Origin: Roridomyces roridus
Lineage: Eukaryota; Basidiomycota; Agaricomycetes; Agaricales; Mycenaceae
Assembly: GCA_029378245.1 (NCBI GenBank)
Contig: JARKIF010000031.1
Location: 124,001 to 188,000, forward strand
Direction: 5' to 3'
Length of the DNA: 64,000 bases
The notes below the pieces were generated by a model. The model had not been told where the DNA came from. It worked only from the letters and a program-made list of their open reading frames with translations, and ran no database searches. The translations under genes and the position numbers were made by a program. The first letter of the stretch is position 1. Every line of letters begins with the position of its first letter. Positions 1-11,637 of the stretch are shown here, piece after piece.

Positions 1-1728
1 AGAAATACGGCCCTATAGTTCGGATCACGCCCAACCACGTTTCCGTCGCACATCCCTCCGCCGTTGGAATCGTTTACGGGCACATCCAAGGGGGCGCAGA
101 AGCCACCACTTCATTCGACAAGTCCGCCTTTTACGACGCCTTCGTTTCTGCGGGCACGCCGTCGGTGTTTTCCACACGGAGTAGGAAGGACCATGCGTTC
201 AAGAGACGGATTGTGTCCCAGGCGTTTTCGTATCGCGCGTTGGAGCAGTTTAGTCCGTTTATACAGGCGAATGTTGGGGTGTTTGTGGGCAGGTTGGATG
301 CGATGTGTGGGGACGAGGTACCGGTCAATCTCGTGACTTGGTTGAATTATTTGACGTTTGACGTTCTTTCGTGAGTGTCCCCCTTTTCTTTCGGTTTGGT
401 GCAACAAGAACTCACTACGGGAATATCAGGGACTTGGCGTTTGGAGAACCATTGGGAATGCTGGCATCAGTGAGTATTCATTGCACCACGCAGTTTCATC
501 TCGACCTAACAACGAACAAACAGGGCACTTCAATCGTATCAGTTGAACAGCCTGACGGAACGCTGAGAGAAGAAGATGCCATCGCTCTCGTCGACGGTGT
601 ACGTTGTCCGTGGTTCTCACCTATCCATCTATCATTCTAACTGTTGCCGTTCATCCAGCGGGAACACCTCTCCGCCGTCCTAGGCATCAACCCCTGGTTC
701 CCCCTTCTCGCCAAAGTCCTATCATACTCTGACTCATTCTTCCGCTACGGGATCGAATCCTCTTCTGGGCTAGCGGATTTTGCCAGACGCAATGTGTCGA
801 AACGGTTGAATTCGGGGGCATATAGGGCTGATATTCTTGGCAAGCTTATTGAAGCGAGGACGAGAGATGGGGTCGAAGTCGATGAGAGCATGCTGAGGGA
901 ACTTGTGGCGGAGACTGTTACTTTGTTGTGGGTTGCTCGTCTGGAACTCCCTTGGCGAATTCTCACATCATTTGCCAAAGGTCTGCGGGATCGGATACGA
1001 CTGCTAGTTCCGTGGCGGCTTTGGTCTACCTCGTCAAGACACATCCGGAGGTCCATCGGAAACTCGTCATGGAATTGGAGTCAAGCATATCTGTGCAGGA
1101 GATTCCGACGCATCCGCAGGTCAAGGACTTGCCGTATTTGCAGGCTGTGATTAACGAAGGGTCGGTGATGCACATTGGTGGACAATGACATATGCTGAGG
1201 TGACCTTTCAGTCTCCGACATTACGCCACGATGGCTTCCGGACTTCCTCGGCTCGTACCACAGGGTGGAGTTGAGCTGCTTGGGACGTACATTCCCGCGG
1301 GGGTACGTTGTTCAACTTTCTATCGTCAAGTTGGAATTCATCTGTTGAACTGCGTATAGACTGAGATTTCCGTCCCGGCGTATACGCTCCAGCATGAGGA
1401 GAGTATTTGGGGTGGGGACCCGGAGGTCTTTAGACCAGAGCGGTGGCTCGAGGCGCCTGAGAAGGGGCAATATTTATCCAAGTATCTGTTAACGTTCGGG
1501 AAAGGACCCAGAGCTTGTTTGGGGAAGAAGTAAGTTCAAGTTCAAATTGCATCTGTTCTCACTGCTAATCTCGCGCACAGTTTGGCGTATATGGAGACAC
1601 AATTGATGCTCGCGACTGTCATCCTTCGGTATAACATCCAAATCGAATCGGATGTGTTGGAGTCGACAGAGGGGTTCGTGCACAAGACGACAGGTTTGAT
1701 GGTCAAGCTGTCCCGGCGCAAGTGTTAG
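1..1728 (+). CDS. Cytochrome P450 monooxygenase, 5' end outside the window
   Basis: Haem-thiolate monooxygenase, normally anchored in the ER membrane, that inserts oxygen into a small organic substrate using electrons from P450 reductase; the substrate cannot be told from sequence. The first visible residues (KYGPIVRITPNHVSV) are the usual fungal start after the membrane anchor, so about 60-80 residues are missing. Spliced reading shows the I-helix AGSDTTAS (about 990-1015), the K-helix ExxR as EGLR (formed across the intron at about 1160-1211), the PERW motif (about 1433-1444) and the haem loop FGKGPRACLGK with the Cys ligand (about 1495-1528). About seven short introns are needed. The reading ends TAG at 1728. 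No frame break is seen, so the gene looks functional. An MFS gene follows on the same strand. Confidence 0.93.
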
Positions 1729-2514
1729 AATGGACTCCTACTTATTTCTATTTTTCTATGCATATCGTATTGGGACTTCTTAGTACTTGGTTCAAGCTGT
1801 TCCTTAGAACTTTTTGAATATGAACATACAAACGTGGAATTGAACAAGGTTGAAAAAATCAAGCTAAATGCAACTGCCGCAATTCCCCGCCTTTCCCTGA
1901 AATCCCCGTTCCACTGGAACTCTCACCCTGATAGCCATCTTGCAGTGCACGCGTCCGAGTCTCGAAGCTCCCCGTTTCCCGTTCTAGCTTCTCCCGTGTC
2001 CGAGTCCCGATCCCCGTTCACAGCACATGCCAGCCCTTCTGATAAGCAAAGAAAAGGCTATACAAGGGCGGATTCGTGCTTATCGGACCAAATGCATCAA
2101 CTAGGGATGTGCTTGGAAAGATGATCAATGCCATCTGCCTCCTGCATTCTAAGAAGCCGCTCTGGGAATAGCTTCGGGAAAGGCTGCTATCGCCGCGGCG
2201 GAAATTCCCGAGCTTAGAATTCCACTTTTTGCCATATATTGCAATCTTCAAAGGACGTCGAACGACCGTTATGCACCAAAATGCAATTTCAACCACAAAG
2301 CAGCCCATCCCAATTAATATTGATGGTTTTGATACGCTGAGTCATGATACACGTTGATGTCTTCCCTTCCCTGCATTGCCCGTCGAAGCCCGTAGAGCGA
2401 AGAATGATTCGTGACGTCCCTAGCATGCTTCTGCCGCTAATATTCCGGTGAGCCTGTGCACACAAGAGTAATAGTTCACACCACGCTGCATCAGCCCTCT
2501 CCGGTCAGCCCACA
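1729..2514. other. Intergenic, P450 to MFS gene
   Basis: No convincing coding frame. Contains short loosely repeated CGAGTC/TCCCCGTT words around 1948-2020. It presumably holds the P450 3' UTR and the MFS promoter. Confidence 0.6.
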
Positions 2515-4839
2515 ATGTCACCAACGACCCCTTCCTCCACTTTCAAAGATGTACTCGTCGTGGGCACAGTCTCATGCATTACCATGCTCAACGTCCGTCT
2601 TGTCTGGAGAGGAAGAAAATTTGGCGTCCGCTGACTCGGAGGCCTTCTTTTTCAGATGTTCCTATCGGGGGCGTTGACGGTGGCGATCCCCACCATCGGT
2701 CAGGACTTGCATTTCAAGGAGGTGAGGGGATACCCTCGGCTTGAGACTTTTCTCTGACGCGTCGATTCGTTTTCAGGGTGACCTCCAGTGGCCTGTCACC
2801 GTCTTTTCGTACGATCTCCAAAGCTTCGGCGTCTCTACTCGATATTGACATCCAGCTTCAGGTTAGCTTATGGCTGCGCTCTCCTGTTTTTCGGCCGTAT
2901 CGGCGACATCGTCGGTGGACGGACTATGTTCCTCGTTGGCTCAGTTTGGTTTGCTGCATGGTGCGTCGGCAGCTTACTCGTACTCGGCATTCTCTTAATC
3001 GCGCGTAGGAGCCTCGGTGCCGCGTTTGCTCCCAATCCGACTGCCCTCATCGTTTTTGTGGCCATGCTGGGACTGGGCGCGGCTGCGAATACCCCTGCTG
3101 GGATCGGCATCTTTGTCGGATACTTCCCGCAAGGACCCCGTCGGAACAACGCGTTTGGTGTCCTCGGCGCTGGACAACCTGTTGGTTATATACTGGGTCT
3201 TGTCCTCGGTAAGCACGCCCTCTCGTTCTCGCACAATGATACCGACCGAGTGGCCAGGCGGCGTCATCGCACAAAGCCCCATCACATGGCGAGGGATATT
3301 CTACGTTCAAACCGCATTCGCTGCGTTCTTCGTCATACTGGGCTTGCTAGTGCTCGACAAAGACGATTCAACCTCCGACGAGCGGCGGTACAAAAAAGGA
3401 CTCGACTGGGGAGGCGCTATTATGAGCATAGCTGGGATCGGTCTTTTGACCTACAGTTTAGCGTGAGTGTTCTATCATTCCTGCGGCGTATCAATATTTA
3501 ATTCGCTCGAAGGGCTACCGCAGAGGCACCGAAGGGGTGGGCAACACCCTACCTCATTGTGCTGATATGCATTTCCGTCGTCATACTGGTCATCTTTTGG
3601 TTCTACGAACAGTGGCGAGAGCGTCGGGCGATGGCTGTTCTCATGCCGCCGAGTATATGGAGTCAGCCGGGCGCCAAGATGCCTGCCGTGATCGGCATGA
3701 TATTCTTCGCCTGGTGGAGTTTCAATACGATGCTGTACATCAGCACTCTATAGTGAGCCCTCCATCTTTCGGCGGTTCTTCAGATTGTGTTTGGCTTACC
3801 GGGATTGTTTTATTTTTATTTTAGCTATCAACAAGTAAAACTCCTCCCGCCCTTGCAAACGTCGATCCGGTTTTTGCCTACGATTATTTGTGCTATTGGG
3901 ACGAACCTCGCTGGTGGTTGGCTTATGAACTTTGTGCTGGGGCTGCCGCTCATTTTGATGGCTGTTACTGCCAACATCGTGCGTCGTTCAACCTTCCTGT
4001 GGAAAAACAACAACAACATTCGTTCACCTTGTAGTTGGCCGCCCTCTTGTTCGCGCTGATCGACGTCCAAGCGTCGTACTGGCGGATGTCGTTCTGGGTC
4101 ATGTCACTCCTCGGTGGGAGATTCTCCTCCTTCTCATCACCATCACAATCTCACGCGGAAAAACTCGAATCTCAGCGGGAGCAGACCTTGTGTATCCAAT
4201 CGGAACGCTCCAAGTCTCTGCAGCCTTTTCGGAGGACTCAAAGTCGTTGGCTGGGGGTGTTTTTATTGTTGCTACAAGAGTGCGTTTCTTGTTCTTCTTG
4301 GTGTTAGAGTCCTAACTCACTCACTCATTTAGCTGGGAACCTCGATCGGCGTAGCCGTGACGTCTTCGATCGCGACCGCTGTATCGAAAAAGTACAATGA
4401 GAGTCATCCGGGGATCCCACATGAGAGTCCGGAGGTTGTGATGGTTGGGTTGAGGGCGGCTGGGTGGAGTGCGTGATTCTTTTCTTCTTTCATCTTACTC
4501 TCTTCGTTCCCCGTTCCTTCCTTCCTTCGTTCCCTCTCCTTCGTTCCCTCTCCTTTCCTTTCCGTTCCCTCGCCCCATGTTTTCTCTTCTTCTTTTCCCT
4601 CACCCACCGTTTGACTGACGCGAACATCTACAACTGCAGCCCTATGCGGAGCCGCCGTGATAAGCTTCATCATTGCCTTGATTGGATTGCGTGGGATTGG
4701 GATCGTTGGTCAGAAGCCGCAGGTATTTGGTAGTCAACGGTTGAGCGATGGGGATACTGAGCAAATTGGGAGCCAGTCGGAAGAGGAATCTCGAGCGCCT
4801 GAGGATGCTACTGTTACTGCCGCCGTGGCACCGATATGA
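2515..4839 (+). CDS. MFS transporter, DHA2-like (drug:H+ antiporter type)
   Basis: Plasma-membrane proton-driven exporter of the major facilitator superfamily; the substrate is unknown. I chose the ATG at 2515 because it opens a short cytosolic lead followed by a first hydrophobic segment. The spliced product contains GALTVAIPTIGQDLHFKE, then GDLQWPVTVFSLAYG, then MFS motif A as GRIGDIVGGR (about 2890-2920). Many further hydrophobic helices follow, consistent with a 14-helix DHA2 protein, and the C-terminus is hydrophilic and acidic, ending TAA at 4839. About ten introns are required, for example 2593-2655 and one around 3465-3510. Position next to a P450 would suit export of an oxidised metabolite, but no biosynthetic core enzyme is visible. 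Confidence 0.88.
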
Positions 4840-5914
4840 TACTCGCCTTCCTAGGCCTTCAAAGTTCAAGATTTCATGGGCCTCGGTTTCGTGTGTATTT
4901 TTTGGGCTATTTATACTGAACTTGAGACGAGGTCTAGACTGACTCTACGATGGGCTTTTAGGTGTAATATATGGGCGAGATTTTGGCCGGCCACTCGGAG
5001 GAAGAGCAGGTCGATGGATGCAATATAAAGAAATCAATTGTGCTCGGGACTGCAAACCACGATCGATTTTGCTGGTGACTGATGAATCGATGACTGTTGG
5101 GAACTATTACTTGTACTCCGAAGTCCAAAGGCCGACATTGCGCGCGTGCACCTCAAAGGCAAAGGACTATCTATTCCTGTACGTGGACACCTGCAATCAC
5201 TGACAGCCTGCTACCGCACCTTCCGTGGACCGTATGCCCCGGTTTCGTAAGTTCCCCGAGATTCTAGCCAGTACCGTGTGTTAGGTTTGCTGATTCTGTA
5301 CTGGAATAGTCCCCAGGCTGTCGATCCCGACGCCGAGACGTTTCTGATGGCCTACGGGCTCAGCTGCCCACGGCCCAACTCGCAATCTAATCCTAAATGG
5401 TTCAAATGCGTTTCTCTGCTCGGGACGCCAAGGGTAGTAACCCAATACTAGACTAAGACTGGTACTGGGTCAGCCCCGCGCACTAAATTTGGATGAGCAT
5501 CAGCAGGTGGACGACAACCAGACAGATATATCAAAGCCGTCTGTATTGGCAGTGCATGATTTTAATCCTCCGACTTGCCTGCGCCGACGGCCGGGCTTCC
5601 AGTCGACTGCTAAATGGGGTCTGAGCGACGTTAATTGAGTTGGCATTCCCTACGTGCACACGCGGCTGCTCTTGCTTTTTGACGTGTGAGCCCAGTCGGG
5701 CCCTGCCAAAGCTTCTCGACCTCGCAACAACTTCTTCTTTCATGTCCATCTGCAACCCAGAGTTTGCTTGATCAACTCGACTCGACACGAAACTCGATTC
5801 ATTTACAAGGCACCGTGCATCAAAGAAGCCCTTCGACTACGACGTAACAGTGCCTGTGAAGGAAGGCATAAGAACCAGATACTGGTGGATCCGCCGGCAC
5901 CCTCTCATCCATCC
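4840..5914. other. Intergenic, MFS gene to DUF6533 gene
   Basis: No frame I can support. Short open frames here are unsupported by codon pattern or family resemblance. Confidence 0.55.
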
Positions 5915-7659
5915 ATGAACTCCACCACGTCTGGGATCGACTATACCGAGTGGACGCAGACGCAATGGGAGCGGAACTGCCAACGTGAGTCGTCTTCCGT
6001 CCGCCCGTCTACAGCCAACTTGACCTCCCTCCCTCCGCCCGTAGTCTCCGCTGCGGTGATTGTGTTCATCGAGTATGGTACGCCGTGGGCCGTTCTGCCA
6101 CGCTATCTCGTGCATTGACCTCGTTCGTCCAGTCCTGCAGTTGACCAACGAGGTGCGTCGCATCACTTCCAATAGCCTGCGTTGGAGCCGAGCTTGCTTT
6201 TAGTACGATTTATTCTGGGTGCGTGCCGTCTGCCAACCACAACTCCACTCTCCCTCCTGACGACCCACTCTCAGGCAAAAAAATGGACGTTGGCCAAATG
6301 TCTCTTCCTCTGGGTATGCGTCGCTCTCGCTCTGGATTCATTTACCGGCGCGCGCCTAACCATCAATTTTAGAGTCGATATTATAGTCTGGGGTACAACA
6401 TGTAAGTTGCGACAACGGTTACCTTTATTGCGCGCTCATGGAGACGATGCACAGAGCAAATGCTGTTGGTGGGTTGGCCGCCGGCAATCTAACTCTTCAA
6501 AGACCCCGCGACTGACTGACTCGGTCTGGCAGTTTTTATGCAGTATAATGCTTCCGTCGCGGTGCGTGTATTTATGGTTCAAATTGGGCCCTGCTGACGC
6601 GCGTTCCGTAGCTGTATGACATTCCTTGTTTCCATGTAGAACGGCGCCAATAATTATATACAGATGTGAGTCTTCTCTTGGCTCTAGTCCCTCCGAGTGG
6701 AAACCTAACTTTATTATGTAGGCACGAATTTCTTCCATTGGCAAAACGGTGGAGCCATTTTGCAGTATATCACGACGCAGAGTGAGCGCTCCCTCCCGCG
6801 ATACATGCATGCACATGCTAAACTAAAAATGGGCCAGTCATCCTTTCCCTCCGCATATATGCTATGTACGGCCGGAGCAAGAAGGTTCTCGCGTTCTTGA
6901 CCTTCATGGTACTGGCCGAGATTGCAGCGATGGTGGTCCTCTTCGAAGTACCAAAAGCCGGGCTCGTAGGTGTGTGGCCGACAATGTGTTTCACGGCACG
7001 GCACGAAACCTAACAACGCTTTTTTTCACAGGTACAAACAACCCATCCTTGGATCTATTCATCTGCGCCGACGGCGACCCGCCGCACGTTCACTGGGAAG
7101 CATACGTTCCTGTCATCACTCTAATCACGGAGAGCATACTCTTGAGTTTCGCCGTGAACAAGGCGCTGCAGCAGTATATGTCGGGGACCCCGGGTGGAAG
7201 GATCTTGCCGAAGCTCACGCGCGAGTCGGTGTTCTTTTTTTGCGCGTGAGTCGCAACTCCGCTTCATCCCGCCGACAATTTCTTGACTCCCGTGTACTTA
7301 GCATCGTTGGGGTTCATGTCGCCAATTTGACGATTTGGATGATCAACACGGTCGGTTTCCTTGTCGCTCCTTCCATTATCTCCCCTGACATCTTTTCATT
7401 TCAGCTCACAGTCAACGAACTGGTGACCGGCTTCTCCTTCGCTATACCCGCCGTCCTCGCCAACCGACTCCTCATATCCGTCCGCCAACACGTCGGGACC
7501 ACCGAGACGACGGGAACTTCAATGCTCGAAACCGTCCCTCTTGGATTCGTCAATCGCTCGGGGAATTCAAATAATAGGACCGAATCGGATACGTATTTCG
7601 ATTCGATGGCCAATTCAACTTACCAGGTGCATACTATTGGAAGTGGGGATGGGGTTTAA
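5915..7659 (+). CDS. DUF6533-type seven-helix membrane protein
   Basis: Member of the large Agaricomycete family of seven-transmembrane proteins with an N-terminal DUF6533 domain. The function is unknown; the topology is receptor-like. ATG at 5915 starts a short extracellular lead. After removing small introns the domain reads YVLQLTNEVRFILGKKWTLA followed by KCLFLWSRYYSLGYN, with the usual EVRFI/KW/LFLWSRY pattern. Downstream are GAILQYITTQVILSLRIYAMYG (about 6752-6865), a long helix, a loop with several acidic residues (about 7060-7090), and two more helices. The tail is Ser/Thr-rich and hydrophilic. At least nine introns are needed, some of them very short. The reading ends TAA at 7659. 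No coding break seen. Confidence 0.82.
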
Positions 7660-7747
7660 GTAACTCTGCAACTGGGACTTTCTGTTTGGTGGATAAGGTG
7701 GATATTTATTCTAGCTAGCTCCACTGTATGTACTCGTAGTAATTTCC

Positions 7748-7900
7748 ATGACGCGTTTGATGGATTGTGGTTTGGGTACGTGTTTGATCGGATCGGTGGC
7801 TTGTCCTTTCTCACGACGTGCAAGTCGACATCGACGCATCTCGGAGCCCTATCACTTCGACGACGGAACTCTAGTAGTTCAAGCTGGTGATAACCACTCC
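7748..7900 (+). pseudogene. Decayed start of a BTB/POZ gene
   Basis: A relic of the first 40 or so codons of the BTB genes further right. It keeps the upstream word ACGCGTTTGATGG (7750-7763), the leader TTGTCCTTT (7801-7809) and the coding start region. The expected initiator is GTG where the paralogues have ATG (7818-7820). A frame change follows, after which the BTB reading resumes as RISEPYHFDDGTLVVQAGDN, to be compared with RIPELWFEDGNIVIQAG in the intact copy. Nothing BTB-like continues past about 7900. Confidence 0.75.
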
Positions 7901-9027
7901 TTGACACTTGTTCTTTGGGGCGTTCGATCGGCCGCGGCTGGCATCTTTGCACCGTCGTTTCCACGGCAGACGGCCTCCCGCTCTACAGCTCGTTCACGAC
8001 CGCCCATACATATGAGAGTCGAGGGAAGAACTGGCTGCCATGGGTGCATCAGTACCATATTAGGGTCGTGAGTCCATTTCCATCGTGTCCTCGGCGAATC
8101 GATGGTCGACGGCCGTTGACCTCCGACCTGTTCTGTAGGTGAGGTGATGTTCTGGGTGATGGATCAGGGCGGGATCGCAAGCTCCGAGTTTTTTCTACAA
8201 TTGACACTCCTCATATCTTGTTCTTGGACTCGGACACAATGCGCACCCACATGCTTCGACTGACCGGCTTCAGGTCAGGAACCCTCAGCCCGCCGGACGG
8301 CCCAGCCTTAACGATGCGCACCATGTGCAAGTTCACTGCCAAACCTCGTGGTACCTATACTTGTTCAGCGTTGCGTTCGGAACACTGGCTCAGGTTTGGA
8401 CGGATCATTGGGAGGTAAGATCTGAATTTGATTGGCCATTCGATGTATTGATTTCATTATAGTCTCAGGTCCCGCCTATATACGCGTTCAAGCGTTCCAG
8501 ATACTCGTAAATGCGGGTCATGCAGCTCTCGTCCCTGTGATCCAATGACGATCAATTTCCGTAGTAGATGCAGTTCGTATGAAAGGTGGCCGGTGGCCGT
8601 TCCAACTTCTGACGAGTCCAGCTACAGTTGCGCTCAACTGGAGCGAAACCGACTCAATTGGCCGATTCAATTGAACTGCGACGGCCCTCGCGTGGGCTCC
8701 CACCGCCAATCCATATGCTCATGCTCAACGTCGGCGCTCTGTTCATTGATGATGCGACGGATGGCTGACCGCAAAGGCGGGTCCGTGGTCCGTGACGGCG
8801 TCGACTCAGCCAGCCTGGAGAATTATATGCACAGGGACTGTCACCATACTGCTTCGCATAGGTTTTCCATTTAGCTACTAGGTTCAATTGACTTCGTCCC
8901 TCTAACTCTGATCGTAGAAGTCGCGAAGGCCTTTAAAAGCTGGGTGCCCTGAGCCCGCGTTCTTCACTTCACAACAACCCACCAACTCAATCTTCACTCA
9001 TCTTTTCAACCACTTCAATACATACTT
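7901..9027. other. Intergenic; promoter of the first MCRWRH gene at its right end
   Basis: No supportable gene. A TATA-like CTTTAAAAG lies at about 8931-8939, some 90 bp before the next ATG, followed by a CA/CT-rich stretch typical of a fungal transcription start region. Confidence 0.5.
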
Positions 9028-9416
9028 ATGTGCCGTTGGCGTCACGTCAGAAACCTCTACAGGCGTTGTGGCCACGAGGAGAATATCGTATGTGGAGCTT
9101 CTAAATCCTTTGGGTGCTCCCTGATTCTTTTGTCTCCAGCCGCCCGTCGAGGTACGCCTCGATTCTTTTCTTCTATTTACTACTCTTGCTGAACACCCTG
9201 GTAGATCCACTGTGGTTTCAGCCACTGTAGATTTGACCCGAGCCACCCGCGTCATTGTGTCCCACCGTCTTGCACCCGCAGTTGCGTTCAAATGTGAGTT
9301 TTGGTCTTTTGTAAGCCAAGAGCAATACCTTGACTATGAATGACCATAGCCACACGTTCCCTGAGCATTACAGTCCGTTCATATCGTCGTCGTCGTCCCT
9401 CGCTGATCATTGGTGA
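9028..9416 (+). CDS. Small Cys/His-rich protein of the MCRWRH family, copy 1
   Basis: Spliced product of about 73 residues starting MCRWRHVRNLYRRCGHEE, then PPVEIHCGFSHCRFDPSHP and a Cys-Pro-rich middle (HCVPPSCTRSC), ending with a Ser-rich tail and TGA at 9416. Cys and His spacing suggests zinc binding. I recognise this as a family of small Agaricomycete proteins with no assigned function. Three introns are needed (starting at about 9088, 9151 and 9293). A second copy lies at 11069 with the same exon layout, and each copy sits directly upstream of a BTB gene. Confidence 0.75.
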
Positions 9417-9692
9417 CATTTAGATCCTCAGATAGACGGATTTTGCTCGGCATGTACCCATGGTCGCCCTCGTCGTTATTAGATGTAGATATGAGGGGCG
9501 TAGTTCAAGTTCCCGGGCCGACTCAGTCAAGTGAGACTTCGTAGAATTTGATTGAACAGTGCACATCAAGCTTGTTGATAACTGGCGGGTTGAATGTGTC
9601 CAATTCTTAGGGAATATATGGTTTTGATGATATCCATTGTAACTGTTGTGCAAGCAGGTAGCGTTAGCTCAGACTCACTGGTTAGTAGTTAC

Positions 9693-9736
9693 GCGTCGTC
9701 AAAATTGGCCGTTATTTACGCGTTTGATTGCCGAAG
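9693..9736 (+). promoter_or_regulatory. Conserved upstream element of BTB copy 1
   Basis: Contains CGTCGTCAAAATTGGCC and TTTACGCGTTTGATTG just upstream of the BTB start codon. The same word order recurs before the other BTB copies, at 11586, 12931, 35627 and 7750. It probably belongs to the 5' UTR or core promoter. Confidence 0.6.
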
Positions 9737-9756
9737 TTCCTTTGTCTCTTACCATC

Positions 9757-10831
9757 ATGGACGTCGACGAATCGCCTCGCCGCATCCCGGAACTCTGGCT
9801 AGAGGACGGTAATATCGTCCTTCAGGCAGGAAATCGTCAGTATTGCGTGTATCGGGGCACTCTGGCGGCATGCTCTCCCGTCTTCAAAGACATGTTTTCG
9901 TTCCCACAGCCTCCCAACTCGGAACTCGTCGAGGGATTGCCGGTGGTGCGCCTCCAGGATTCATCCAGTCAAGTCACTCTATTTCTCAGAGCCATATTCC
10001 AACCCAAGTGAGTGTTTTTCCCACCGATCGTCGCAGGTCTCGAACTTTTTCAGCTTCTTCATGCCATTCCCAGCCACCACGGAATACGCCACCATCCAAG
10101 CCTGTCTTCGGCTCAGCCATAGATACGAAGTCGAGCACCTTCGTCTACGAGCCCTCATTCACCTTTCATCGCGCTATCGCACCACCCTGCGCCAATTCGA
10201 TGCCATTGCCGGCTTTGACTCGGAGGCGGAGGAGGACGACCCGTCTGCTCGACCGGTATCGGAAATCGCGTCCTGGACATCCGACAGCTTCACGGACGAC
10301 ATCTCCGTCATTCTCCTGGCCCGGGAGGTCGAAGCGCCATGGGTCATCCCCGTCGCATTCTATCGCATATCTGTAGGGTTGGGCGACCTGATTGACAAAC
10401 CCACCTCTGGCGGGATTTTCAGCACGGGACTCAATTGCCTCGGTCACCAGGATCAAATCGCTTTGCTACGAGGTCACAGCTTGCAAACGCAGGCTTCTAC
10501 CACGTCGATTTTGGCGTGCTTTGCACAGCGCCTCGATTCGGATGGGCGTGGATGCAAATCCGCCAAGTAGTGCTTGAGAGCGCGGCTTGCTGCAATCGAC
10601 TCGTTGCAGGACACGATCAACAACCATCCGTCGATGCCTCTCGATGTCTGGGATGAAAACGACTGGGTGAATGAACTGGAGGACGATGTTTGTTCCGTCT
10701 GCCTCGCGTATCTCAAAAAGAAGCACAAGGCGGCACGAAGAGCGTTTTGAGATATGCTTCCGGGCATGTATGAATTGCCTTCGTGGCAGGAGTTGGAGAA
10801 GTTGAGAGTCGAGGCGATTGGGACGCGTTGA
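9757..10831 (+). pseudogene. BTB/POZ gene, copy 1, with two in-frame stops
   Basis: BTB/POZ proteins dimerise through this fold and often serve as Cullin-3 substrate adaptors or transcription regulators. ATG at 9757 gives MDVDESPRRIPELW, then the BTB core (DGNIVLQAGNRQYCVYRG, SPVFKDMFSFPQPP). One intron (about 10009-10053) is followed by FFMPFPATTEY and the helical region. The frame then meets TAG at 10568-10570 and TGA at 10748-10750. Between and after these stops the same frame still encodes residues matching the intact copy (PLDVWDEN, CSVCLAYLKKKH, LPGMYELPSW), ending at a natural TGA at 10829-10831. The TGA at 10748 replaces a Trp present in copy 2. Either a recent pseudogene or a gene making a protein shortened by about 87 residues. 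Confidence 0.85.
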
Positions 10832-11068
10832 GTTTCTTGAAGTCGGAGATCTAATTTGTATGTTTTCTTTGCTGATTTTTTCCCTTACACGTGTCGACTC
10901 ATTAATCAGATCAAGTTGATTTTGAGACTGCAACGCGTGCCGGGGTAGGACTTAAAGCGCAGTTATGCCGGCCGTGGGCAAGCGGCAGCTATTGACATAA
11001 GTCCTTGCGTTTCTTCGCAGCCCACCATCTCGATTCTCGATAACTCGTCTCTTCAATCTTTCAACTTC

Positions 11069-11471
11069 ATGTGTCGGTGGCGTCATATTCGACATGTCTT
11101 CATGAGATGCGGCCACGAGGAGGAGAGCCTCGTACGTTGGGTTCAGCATTCTGTTTACATGCTCTCTGAACTTCTTGTTTCCAGCCACCTTTCCAGGCAC
11201 CTCATTATCCCATCCTCGTACTATACACTGATTTTGAATTCTTGATTCCCCTCAGGTCGAATGCAGAAGAAGAAGCTGCAGATTCAGCTCAAACCACCCA
11301 GTTGAGTGTGTCGCTCCGCGATGCAACTCAACTTGCATTCAGTAAGTCGGGGATGCTCTGATATCTAGCTGGAAAATCTGTCCTTGACCAATAACCAGAT
11401 CCATGGCTCCGGCGGAACAATACTGTCCGTCATTGTCTCGCTGTCCGAGTCCTTTGCAGCTGACTAAGTAA
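11069..11471 (+). CDS. Small Cys/His-rich protein of the MCRWRH family, copy 2
   Basis: Paralogue of the gene at 9028: MCRWRHIRHVFMRCGHEE, then PPFQVECRRRSCRFSSNHP, ECVAPRCNSTC and a C-terminus with two more Cys, ending TAA at 11471. The Cys/His pattern is kept while surrounding residues differ, which argues for selection on the protein. The second intron appears to start with GC at about 11196 where copy 1 has GT, so a GC-AG intron is likely. If that site is not used, the protein would gain about seven residues before the next GT. Function unknown. Confidence 0.7.
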
Positions 11472-11585
11472 TTAACTGGCCACGCAGACGTTCACATCGA
11501 CGGGAGTTGCATGGGTTGCGTCCGTGCTGAGGCTCGTGGTCTCTGGATGTGGTACAGATTGTTGGGTGAAAAACTATTGTCTCTT

Positions 11586-11610
11586 ATGTACGCGTTTGAT
11601 GGCGGAGATT
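11586..11610 (+). promoter_or_regulatory. Conserved upstream element of BTB copy 2
   Basis: TATGTACGCGTTTGATGGCG, matching the elements upstream of the other BTB copies. It overlaps an upstream in-frame ATG (11600), but the start at 11638 aligns with the paralogues. Confidence 0.6.
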
Positions 11611-11637
11611 AAATCACACCTTGTCCTTTGCCACGAC

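Noticed and set aside
1..4839. Secondary-metabolite gene cluster
   Set aside because: A P450 beside an MFS transporter is suggestive, but no polyketide, peptide or terpene synthase or other core enzyme is visible in the window.
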